Program-made: the position numbers and the translations under genes
Shown: positions 24,301 through 36,300 of the stretch, piece after piece
Layout of the letters: every line of letters starts with the position of its first letter
Numbering within the stretch: position 1 is the stretch's first letter
Assembly: GCA_964017195.1 (NCBI GenBank)
Contig: OZ024897.1
Coordinates: 37,605,036 to 37,669,035, forward strand
DNA: 64,000 nt
Reading direction: 5' to 3'
Source of the DNA: Siderastrea radians
Lineage: Eukaryota > Cnidaria > Anthozoa > Scleractinia > Rhizangiidae
Notes under the pieces: generated by a model
Seen by the model: the letters and a program-made list of their open reading frames with translations, nothing else
Told to the model about the DNA's origin: nothing
The model's database searches: none

Positions 24301-27300
24301 ACAATTGAGCACTGTTCTCCACAAATGACAAGGTAGGAAGTGGTAATAAACACATTATTTATTAGTGTGTCAGTCATTCCTTATATCTTGGGTGTTCTTA
24401 ATCATTTTTTCAGTGATCAAAGGGAGCAAGAATTTAAGAGTTTCACTGAGGTATGTTTCTTTAGGATTTCTGTAAGTTCATTCCCATGAAATAAAGATAC
24501 ATCTACATGGCATCACATTTAGAAACTGCATTTACTTACATGTATTGTCTTATTTTACAGCTGTACAACAGACATGCCTTGTATCTGGCCTCACAAGTTG
24601 GTTCTGGGTTTGATCCTATGGTAAGTTCAGTATGGTACACAAATCATAAAATGGAAAATTACATGTGTGTCGAAGGCTCAAGAAAAAAAGAAAAGCCAGT
24701 TTCTTCAGTTTGAAGCAACTGTCCTGATGATTTATTACTATCACACAGTGCTAATAACTAGACCATTGCAACTCCTCAGTGTACTTGCAGGTGCAGTACA
24801 ATTTATAATAGATCATATAATATAAATTACAGTGATTGTTGAGTAAGTGTTAATTCTGTATGATCCAACTAAATTAAATTTGGTTGCTTAGAATATTGTT
24901 GGACATCCAGTATATTTTACTCCCTTGGTTAATGTTTCATCTATACCTGCAGCGTTTTTTGACCAAATTTTTCCGTGGAGTTTTTGGTCGATCGACCAGC
25001 TCGACCGTCTATTTCATATCTGTCTGGAGTTTTGTCATGTTGTGCCGGTTGTGTTGCGTTGTGTTGTGTTGCGATTAGCTGTGTGTTGTGTCGTCCGGTT
25101 GTGTTGCACTGCGTTGCGTTGCGTTGTGTTGCAATCTGCCGTGTATTGTGTGGACCGGTTGTGTTGTGTTGTGTTGCGTTGTGCTGTTGTCATGCATTGT
25201 ATCTGTTTTGTTTTGATGTCGTTTTTAGTTCTCTTTCGTTGCTTCGCCTTGCTTTGTGTTGTTCTTGCCTTGTGCTTGGGATTATATTGCTTGCTTTTTT
25301 TTGCCTTTTTACCGGCTGTGTTGTCTTGTGTTGGTTCCCTTGTGTTGCGTTGCGTTGCGTTGCGTTGCGTTGTGCTCTGTTGGTATTTTTTGTCGTCGTT
25401 GTGTTGCGTTGCAATGCGTTGCGTTTTGTTTTGTGATGTTGTGTGTCGTTGTGTTGTGTTGCGGTGTTGTGTTGTGTTGTGTTGTTGACAAGTCATGTCT
25501 AGTAACCCTTGTTATGTTTTAGTAACACCTCGACACAACCCGACAAACTATACCACCTGCTTAACACCTGGACCAACCCAACTAACCTCACTCACTGCCA
25601 GACAACATCTCGACAGCTCGACAGCTCGACGCGACTCGACCAACGCAACAACCGGCTTATTTATCAAGTAGATGAACCCAACTTACCCACTCACTGCCAG
25701 ACAACATCTCGACAGCTCGACGCGACTCGACCAACGCAACAACCGGCTTATTTATCAAGTAGATCAACCCAGCTAACCTCACTCACTGCCAGACAACATC
25801 TCGACAGCTCGACGCGACTCGACCAGCGCAACAACCGGCTTATTTATCACGTAGATCAACCCAACTAACCTCACTCACCGCCAGACAACTTCTCGACAGC
25901 TCGACGCGACTCGACCAGCGCAACAACCGGCTTATTTATCACGTAGATCAACCCAACTAACCTCACTCACTGCCACACAACATCTCGACAGCTCGACAGC
26001 TCGACGCGACTCGACCAACGCAACAACCGGCTTATTTATCAAGTAGATGAACCCAACTTACCCACTCGCTGCCAGACAACATCTCGACAGCTCGACGCAA
26101 CTCGACCAACGCAACAACCGGCTTATTTATCACGTAGATCAACCCAACTAACCTCACTCACTGCCACACAACATCTCGACAGCTCGACAGCTCGACAGCT
26201 CGACGCGACTCGACCAACGCAGCAACCGGCTTATTTATCAAGTAGATCAACCCAACTAACCTCACTCACTGCCACACAACATCTCGACAGCTCCACGCGA
26301 CTAACTAAACAACCGGCTTATTTATGAAGTAGATCATCCCAAATGTGTCGCAAAATCGGATGTACTTCAAACCGTAGCATAGAACGTACCGCGGTACGCT
26401 GCTACTTTTGCCTTATACCTGTTATACATACTTATCACCCAAGCATGCAATGATTTCTGTAACTTTTCCCCGCTCAGTTACCATGGTAACATAACTTATA
26501 ATAAAAGTGTTCGCTATAAATTGAATGAAACTTCTGAGAAAACGTGGAGAAGGTATCACTAACACCTTGCCAACGTATACTAATGTTTGGATAACCTGTG
26601 CACATTGAAAACTATTACGCTACAAACATCTCATCAGGGCTCGAGACTAACGGTAGCCAACTAGTCACAGACTAGTAGAAATTCCGTTTTGGCTAGAAGT
26701 TTGCGCTTTCACTAGCCATTTTGGCTAGCGAAAATTTCAAAGCACTAAAGGACCGGATGGAAACCAAACTAAATATTGCTTCTGATGATCGGATCCCAGA
26801 AGCGAATTGAGTGAGCAGAAACTAAACTTATTCCGTAGAAGGATATCATAATGTTCGTATGATGCTTGTTTTGTCCTCTCAACGTTTTCCCTACTTATTC
26901 TTTTCTCGGATGGCAACGTTTTCTCCGTCATTTCCAGGTTCGAACGAAATGAGCCGTCGTCACAACGTTTCACTATACGTTTCCTTGAAAGATCCATTAG
27001 TGCGGTTCATATGATATTTGTCTATACGTTGGTAGGTTCACACAATTCTTTAGTCTTTTGTTATCGACTTTTTCCATTAATTGCTACGTTCGTACAGTAG
27101 TTTCTCTTCCAGCGTTTCCCTCTACGTAACGTTTTCACAACGTTTCTCCGTACGTAAGTGGGTTGGTCGATTTTTTAGTCTAGCTTTCTCAACGTTTCTT
27201 TGTATGTTAGCACGTTCACACGACATTGTTCTGCTCTTCCTAAGGTTTTTAGTGTGTTAGTACATTGGTACGATAAATCGACACTGCTTAACGTTTCTCT

Positions 27301-30300
27301 GTACATTAGTATGTTCATACGGTATTAGTCTTGTCTTCTCGACGTTTATCCATACGTTAGTGCGATTTTAGTTGTCTCAGTTACGTTTCTGTGTAATTTA
27401 TTGTCCCACTGTAATAGTTCAGTTTGTCCGTTTGGCATTCTTCTGTACGTCACACACGTTCTTACGGAATTAGTTTTGTCTAATAACGTTTCTCCGTAAG
27501 TTAGTTAAGTTAGTAGTGGCGTATTTTATTAGCCTCTGTATCTTGGTACGTTGGCAGTGTTTCTCCCTCTAAGGTGCGGGATTGCAGAAAAACGCCGCAC
27601 ACTCATTTGCATCTCATTGAATAACAAAAGAATAACAAAACAGTACATTTGTTATATGCCTCGTTCTTTTAAACTCTGAATTAATTTTCCGCAATCCCGC
27701 ACCTCACTCGTTTCTCCCCACCGTAGTGCATTTGCAACCAACGTGTTTAATATGACTTCTCAACATTTCATTGTATTTTAGTAAGTTCGAACCTTATTAG
27801 TTTTTCTGCTCAATATTTCTCCAATTGACAATAAAAACTAACGGTAAAAATTCACGACGTTTCGACCACTCTTCGGTCATTATCAAGCGAAATGTTGAGA
27901 ATATGAATTTGCAGAGATATATAAAGTGACAAAGGAGCAAAAATATGTAAGGGAAATGCATGAGGTAAAAATGTGTAAAAGTAGCTAAAAGTATGTGTAA
28001 AAAGAATTTGTTAAAACAATAAAAGCATGCAAAAAACTTACTATATAAAAACTAATGATTTAAAAACCTTCGCACGAATTGAGTCGGTCTGTACATTGAG
28101 ACTTGGTCTCAGTTCATGGATAAAAAACATTTCGTAAATGAGGCAGCACCATCCAACCCGTTTTCGTCAGTCACAAAATTGAGCGAGACCTGAAATTACG
28201 TGAAGTCAAGCCGCCGGTCGTAAACCAACAGTGCCTAGTTCACCTTTTTAAATGTGACCTGTGCGATTTGCATCAACGCGTCGAGGAGCACAAGAACGTG
28301 TCGTCGTCTATTGGCAAGCATTTTCGCTCGGAACATTCTCTGGCCCCTAAGGATCTTAACAAGAATTTTAAAATTCTAAAGAAATGTAAAAACAAATTTG
28401 ACTGCCTCATTTACGAAATGTTTTTTATCTGAATGTACAGACCGACTCAATTCGTGCGAAGGTTTTGAAATTATTAGTTTTTATATAGTAAGTTTTTTGC
28501 ATGCTTTTATTGTTTTAACAAATTCTTTTTACACATACTTTTAGCTACTTTCACACATTTTTGCCTCATACATTTTCCTTACATATTTTTGCCCCTTTGT
28601 CACTTTATATATCTATGCAAATTCATATTCTCAACATTTCGCTTGATAATGACCGAAGAGCGGTCGAAACGTCGTGAATTTTTACCGTTAGTTTTTATTG
28701 TCAATTGTTTTAAAAAACCAATGTTTCTCCGCACTTAAATACGCGCTTATAACTCACTAGTCTTCTCTTGCAGACGTTTTTCCGTACGTGAGTTAAGTGC
28801 TGTATCAGTCTTGTCTTTTTGATGCTTCTCCGTACCTTACAGTGTTCGTATAATGTTAGTCTTGTCTTCCCAACGTTTCTCCGTACAATGACATGCTCGT
28901 ATAAGGTGAACTCTTCGAGTTGTTCATCATGATCTGACCGAAACGGAAAACAGAGGCGTGAACTACATCGCGCCTGGGAATTTGCCTGAAGGCACATAGT
29001 ACTTTGTATTCCGCATGTGAGGATCTTCAACCGTTGGAAAGAATAGTCAACATTCAAGTTCTTCACTCTTGAGATTACATAGAGGCATGTTTACAGTACT
29101 TAACTCGGCTAAAAGTTAGACATAATTTATTGAACACAGTATGAGATTATGCAAAAAAGTCTGGCTAGTGAAAGTTTATTTTGGCCAGTGAAATCAAACC
29201 TCTCACTAGCCACTTGGCTACTAAGCCGAAAAGTTAGTCTCGAGCCCTGCATGAAATTTACTGAGGTGTAGAAGAGGAAACTGGTCATTATACAAATCAA
29301 ACCTATTACGTTACAAACACGCTCAATGAAGAAAAATTAAACTAGCCGTGAAATCTTGTGCCTTTTGTAACTTTAACAGGTGAAAATAAATAATAAATAC
29401 AAGTAAAATTAATCGCCGGGTTGTGCTCTCTTGTTCGCACGTTACGGTGCGATGCTAGTAAGAAAAAAACCATGAGACAAAAGAAGGATGTAATGCTCGC
29501 CTAGTTTGCTATGATGCTAGTGGAGAAACATAGGACATGTCGTTCAATATTTGTCGATGTAGTCGCTCGGTAGCGTGCGGGGTTACGGGGCTACCACGGT
29601 ACGCTGCTATAACTTGTCGCTCTTACTGTGTGGGGGTACGGCGCTACCACGCTACGCTGCCATTATTTCCCACGTCACTGCATAAGTCGATCCTTCCTTG
29701 TAGGGGTACGGGGCTACGACAGGACGCTGTTCCTTCATTACTTAATTGATTGTAAATACTTTGTCATAAATTCCTAAAGTGGTTTTTAGAGATGTTCTGG
29801 ATGAAATCGCAATACTAAAGCTACTATAATCGTACGAAACAGATTACGTTCACGCAGTGCTGCTTTAGCGGCTAAAAATCACTGCAGTGAGCACAACGGA
29901 AAGGTTGCACGAACGCTGTTTTCATTGCGCTGCAGCAGTGACAAAAAATGACTGCATGAGTGCTGCAGAGGCGACATTGGGAGCTGCTGGAACGCTGCAA
30001 GAGAGCTACTGCAAAATAGCAACATGAAGCTCTATGGTAGATTAGCAGCGCATCACTATAACGTACAGAGAAACGTTGAGAAGATAAGACAAATACTGTA
30101 CAAACGAACTAACGTACGGAGAAACGTTGAAAAGATAAGACAAATACTGTACAAACGAACTGATTACGTACGGAGAAACGCCGAAAGATAAGACAAATAC
30201 TGTGCAAACGAACTAACGTACGGAGAAACGTTGAAAAGATAAGACAAATACTGTACAAACGAACTAACGTACGGAGAAACGCTGAGAAGCTCTGATTCAC

Positions 30301-33300
30301 AGAACAGATCCCCAAATTTAGTTTTAGTGTAAAAAATAGCGCAGTTTTCAAAAATTTCAGAAGTGTTCTTGTTACTTCAAAGAATAGCTTTTACAACAAA
30401 TAACATTGTATTTTTAGTTAAATCATATACTTGAGATTAACAGCTGGAAAAAAATGAGATATTTTGCTCTGTGCTGCTCACTAGTTGTTCTTTAAAAAAA
30501 ATAAAAAAACTGGCCTGCTTGTCGTTAACAAGTGCGTCCATTTTGTCATAATAGTCTGTCTTAATTTGTCCATGACAACAGTCAATCGCTCTTTGTAAGC
30601 GGAGAGTATGACAATGTTTTCGTCGGTTTTCAGTCGTTTCAGTGCTTGTCGTTCAGCTTTAGTCAAGTTACTGTCAGGTAGAGAGGCTGATTGTATAGCA
30701 GAAGCTACCCTACTTCTGATGTTATCGATATCCTTGGTCGATTCTGATAGTTCCTCTGATCACAAATCCAGTCTTTAGGGTACAGCGTCAAATGTTGTTC
30801 TGCCTTTGACATAAGCATACTGGTCACCATCTATAATCTTTGGTGACTTTTTTTGTGAGCGCAAGAGAAGGGCTTTCGAGGCAATCTTCAGTACAGCGAA
30901 GCCGACTCTAAACGCGGCCGTTATCCCATCATTTAACGGCCTCGTTTCGTTCGAAATAGAGAAGAACTCCAAACGTGGCTGTTATGCCATGACTTAACGG
31001 CCTCGTTTCACTCGGCATAGAGAGAAACGCCAGACGCGGCCGTTATCCCATGAAGTCATGGGATAACGGCCGCGTTTGGCTCGGTATATATCACTTTATT
31101 AAAAACAGGACAAGGTATATTGGATTTCTAGCGTTTTGATTGGTTCAACGGAGCTAGGCTATCAGCTCATATACCTCCTGCGACCAAATATGGTCAATGA
31201 ACACTCAACAACAAAGTGAGCTAAAAGTTTTTTCCTCGCGAGTAACCCGGCGAGAAAACTGGGCGAGAAAAATCACTTGGCAGCGAATTTAAATTAAGCA
31301 GAAATTCCAACAGCGTCACCAACAAGCATCACCAACAGCGTCGTCTAACACAAGTCAAAATTGTTTGAAGAAACTGCGCAGAAATAAAAATTTAAGCCTT
31401 AAGCGTTGTGTTTAAAATATTATTTCTTTCATCGATCATCACGTTGTTCATTGAAATTGAACAAACGGTAGGTTTTATCAGGAAGGATTTCCACTTCAAA
31501 ATATCAAGACAAGACATAAAATAAAACACAGTGAAATGGGGCAGGAGCATTTAATAAAAACTATCACACATTCATGGTGAGTCGGTGCGAAAATCATGAA
31601 GCAGTCTAAACAAGTCCCAAAAAAATATAGCTGCAAGAAGGAAGGAAGGAAGGGCGAGATTGTTTTTCGGCTTTAACACGCAAAATTGACACTGGTTTGC
31701 CTGCACTCATTGTAGCTCTGTGTTCCAACAGGTCCAAATACTCAGATAGAAAACGGATGCCATGTAAACGGAGTTGAATCGCTTTCCCAGTTGCTTGAAT
31801 GTTGTTTTTACCATTCTGTCCGCAACCTTTAAACCGAGAACAACTGCATTTTGCGCTTTGCGTTTAACAAACTATGATGGTGAATTCTAATGTTCCTTAC
31901 TACAGTAAGCTTGCTTCTGAGCTGCATAGAAATTTCCTCTTCAAGTTCAAATTTGTTCTGTCTTCAGTTCGATCAAACACGCACATGATGGTTCCGTTGT
32001 GCAAACAGATTACAAACTTGTTCAGTTTCAACTCCTGCAGCTACATGGTGAAATTGTACAGCTTCAAAGGCAATAATTAGAAGATTTTTTTCTAAAACGT
32101 GTGCTACTTTGTTCACTTAGAGCAGTTTTCATTGATTCATTCAGCTTTTCAATGAAACGCTGCAACACTTCGCAAGGTTTTGGCGCCTTTTTCGTTCAGT
32201 CACGTGATCGATTCTTGTTCCCTTTTTATCTCTTTTCTCATTTTTCTCTTTCTTTTTTAAATAGTGGTTAAGTTTTTAATAAAACAATTATTCTACTCGG
32301 GCTTGCTGGATGTCAAATGATTATAACCAACTCGGCGCTACGCGCCTCGTTGGTTATCTATCATTCGATATCCAGCGCGCCCTCGTAGAATAATTGTTAA
32401 ATATACCGACCGAAACGAGGCCATTAAGTCAAGGGATAACGGCCGCGTTTGGCTTTATATATATCACTATATACCGACCGAAACGAGGCCGTTAAGTCAT
32501 GGGATAACGGCCGCGTTTGGCTCAGTATATATCACTATATACCAAGCGAAACAAGGCCGTTAAGTCAAGGGATAACGGCCGCGTTTGGCTCGGTATATAT
32601 CACCGACCGAAATGAAGCCGTTAAGTCATGGGACAACGGCCGCGTTTGGCTCCGTATATATCACTATATACCAAGCGAAACAAGGCCGTTAAGTAATGGG
32701 ATAACGGCCGCGTTTGGCCCGGTATATATCACTACATACTGAGCGAAACAAGGCCGTTAAGTAATGGGATCTCGGCCGCGTTTGGCTCGGTATATATCAC
32801 CACATACCGAGCAAAACAAGGCCGTTAAGTAATGGGATCTCGGCCGCGTTTGGCTCGGTAGAGATAATGATGTTGAAATACGGACGAAGATAACGGCCTC
32901 AAAATCGTTCGTATATCTTACAGACCAAGATTGCGGCCTCTTTCGTGATTATCAAACCACGCGTTCTTTGTACAATATTTGTCTTATCTTCTCGACGTTT
33001 CTCCGTACGTTAGTTCGTTTCTACAGTATTTGACTTATCTTCTCAACGTTTCTCCGTACATTAGTTCGTTTCTACAGTATTTGTCTTATCTTCTCAACGT
33101 TTCTCCGTACGTTCGTTCGTTTGTACAGTATTTGTCTTATCTTCTCAACGTTTCTCTGTCCGTTATAGCGATACGCTGCTAATCTACCATAAAGCTTCAT
33201 GTTGCTATTTTGCAGTAGCTCTCTTGCAGCGTTCCAGCAGCTCCCAATGTCGCCTCTGCAGCACTCATGCAGTCATTTTTTGTCACTGCTGCAGCGCAAT

Positions 33301-36300
33301 GAAAACAGCGTTCGTGCAACCTTTCCGTTGTGCTCACTGCAGTCATTCTTAGCCGCTAAAGCAGCACTGCGTGAACGTAATCTGTTTCGTACGGGTGTAG
33401 TAGCTTTAGTATTGCGATTTCATCCAGAACATCTCTAAAAACCACTTTAAGAATTTATGACAAAGTATTTACTATCAATTAAGTAATGAAGGAACAGCGT
33501 ACCGTCGTAGCCCCGTACCCCCACAAGGAACGATCGACTTATGCAGTGACGTACGAAATAATAGTAGCGTAGCGTGCTAGCGCCGTACCCCCACACAGTA
33601 AGAGCGACAAGTTATAGCAGCGTACCGTGGTAGCCCCGTAACCCCGCACGGTACAGAGCGACTACATCGACAAATATTGAGCGACATGTCCTATGTTTCT
33701 CCACTAGCATCATAGCAAAGTAGGCGAGCATCACATCCTTCTTTTATCTTGTAGTTTTTTCTCATTAGCATCGTACCGTATCGTGCGAGCAAGAGCGTAG
33801 AATCCGGTGATTAATTTTACTTGTATTTATTATATATTTTCACCTGTTAAAGTTAGGAAAGGCACAAGATTTCACGGCTTGTTTAATTTTTCTTCATTGA
33901 GCGTGTTTGTAACGTAATAGTTTTGATTTTTACAATGACCAGTTTCCTCTTCTATACCTCAGTACATCTCCGTACACTGATCATGTTTGTAGCGCTATAG
34001 TTTCAATGTGCACAGGTAATCCAAACGTTAGTATACATTGTCAAGGTGTTAGTGTTACCTTCCCCGCGTTTTCTCAGAAGTTTCATTCAATTTATAGGGA
34101 ACACTTTATATTATAAGTTATGTTACCATGGTAACTGAGTGACGAAAAGTTATAGAAATCATTGCATGCTTGGGTGATAAGTATGTATAAGACAAGAGTA
34201 GCAGTGTACCGCGGTACGTTCAATGCTACGCTTTGAAGTGCATCCGATTTTGCGACAGCTATAGATCATCCCAACTAACCTCACCCACTGTCAAACAACA
34301 TCTCTACAGCTCGACGCGACTTGACCAACGCAACAACCCTCGATGATGTATAACTAGTTTATGTAGTTGATATACACTAATTATGACAGGGATATCTTCT
34401 CCTATAACGTTAACATAAAGGAGGCCAATTGATTTTCTTTAAGGGAGAACAAAACGTTGTCAGTTTTTCTGGGTCATTCAGTTTTTTTTTTATGAATAAG
34501 TGAATTTTCAAACATTAGCCCAGTTTTTCAGGGTCATTTTTTGCAATAAAGTAAGGACAAGTGAATTTTCACACATTAGCCTAGTTTCTTCTAGCTTCTT
34601 ATATCAAGCCCCGAAATTTCTCACATTGTTCTTTGAGACGTTAGGTATTTGTTAGCATATCGAAATGTTAAAAAAAATGATCTTTTAGCCAACTTCAGTT
34701 CCAACTTAAGGTACATGAAAAAAGGGTGGCGACTAAAGCTGTTCCCATTTTGGTGTACGAAAGTATGATATGTTTGTCTGCCAGTACAGGAAGCGCTTCC
34801 CAAATGCCAAGAAATTATTTTGAGGTTTTGAATAACAAAATACATGTGCATAGAAAAATGCAAGTGATAAACTGAAAAAAGCACGGCAAATACGCATAGA
34901 AAACGCTCCTGCGTTCAACAAAGTAAAGAAAACATCGGTGCTAATCAACAAGAGGCCCTCGTGGCTGAAATGAAAATCTCACTTGCTAGAAAAATCGTTA
35001 TTAGACCTTCTTAAAAAACACAGCTTAACTTAGGATCGAAAATGCAGTAACCAGATTCACTGAAAGAATCGAAACTGCAGTCTTGCTTGAGACAAACCAT
35101 GGAGGAAAAAAGCATCTTAAATCAAGACGGATTAATTTGCCTGTCCATAATGGCATACACAAACACGCGGTCGTCAGACTTGCTAAGAATAGGAGGAAAG
35201 ATATAAAGCTCCTAGATACGAAACTCTCAGTTTCAAGAGGGGCTTACTCACACATGTTTGACTGAAGCAGAATTCAGCCACCTACTACATGTTGCATAGC
35301 TAGAAAGAAGCTACAACTTCAGATTCATGACGAAAAGGGTCTATAGATCACACTCCGTGATGCGAAAGACAACATCCTGCAAGATAATTATACAAATAAG
35401 CCGGGCCCGGCGTTACAAACATCAGCAGGGAAATTAACTGATCGCGTTGAAGATAATATTTCAGATCCTTTATTGTCACAAATACAAAGATGAGAGGCTG
35501 AAAAAACTCTATCAAGTTCCTAAACGAGCCAGATTCAACGTACCTAATATGCCGAAAGCGGCATAGACACCACATTTAGTCGCTTAACAAACGATCAGAG
35601 GTCAAATTTAACTGAGAATAACAAACAGTGCGCTTGAGCCACAAGGATCCACCGGTTATTAGAAAATTGATCAGATATGACCTAGAGATCAAAGATTTAA
35701 AAAATGCGACGCCCAAGTTGTAACGGCTCAATTCAGTCACCACAAAAAAATCCTCCAAACTAAACCCACTACAAAAACACAAAAAGCAAAATTGGTCAAA
35801 AGACCGAGATAATTTAAAGTCGTACTCGTTAGAGCAAAGCTTTGAAGGTCAACGTTTATCGATCTTGACCAACAGGAGTCGTGTTTGGCCTGTCAAGTTT
35901 TTGTAGCATCAAGGGAAAGCGAGCTGGTTCATTACTGGGGAAGAGTAGGTGAGGGGGTTCATTACTGGGGAGGAGTAGGCGAGGGGGAGTTTTGTCAAAG
36001 ATGGCGGATAGTCAGATCCAACAAACAGGGAGAGATCAGTAATGAAATTTATAATACAGTCGGCATTGCGAAAACTAAACAGAAAAATAAGGTGTTTGGA
36101 TGTGGAGAACACACGATGGAAGTCGTGCTTAAAGTTGTGGCGTTGGTCGAGCTCGTCGTGCTGGTGAAGCCATTGTCTGTCGGTCGAGTTGTTCCGTCCT
36201 GTGCTGGAACGAAGGTAAGTGATAATAGAAAAATGTCAAGCGAATGCAGTAGCAAATCGCAACACAACACAACGCAACACAACAGGGAGAAGACAAGAAC

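Larger units (their letters stand above)
26636..29248. mobile_element. 2.6-kb inverted-repeat element nested in the left arm
   Basis: Ends AGGGCTCGAGACTAACGGTA and the inverted TTAGTCTCGAGCCCT are followed inward by matched TGGCTAGTGAAA-type sequence (about 26690-26735 and 29160-29220). The arm sequence on either side matches an uninterrupted stretch in the opposite arm near 33950-34000, so this is a secondary insertion. It contains a degenerate CGTTTCTCCGTACGTTAGT repeat field, a 142-bp MITE and a Penelope-like fragment. Confidence 0.6.
26341..34261. mobile_element. 7.9-kb nested fold-back element inserted in the satellite array
   Basis: The left arm (from about 26346: TGTCGCAAAATCGGATG, then TAGCATAGAACGTACCGCGG) is inverted at 33985-34256. 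Beyond a 2.6-kb secondary insertion the left arm resumes at about 29250-30300 and pairs with about 32965-33985, so each arm is near 1.3 kb. It includes CGGGGTTACGGGGCTACCAC blocks and a 51-bp tandem unit. The flanks TAGATCATCCC (26330-26340 and 34262-34272) are a target duplication of 9-11 bp within one satellite unit. The core (about 30300-32960) holds a Penelope-like RT fragment and arrays of hairpin units. Confidence 0.7.

Noticed and set aside
24925..25496. Long open frames on both strands (187 and 153 codons) rich in Cys/Val/Leu or Asn/Thr/Gln
   Set aside because: They translate the GTTGTGTTGC minisatellite, which is open in several frames on both strands; there is no start context, splice structure or family match.
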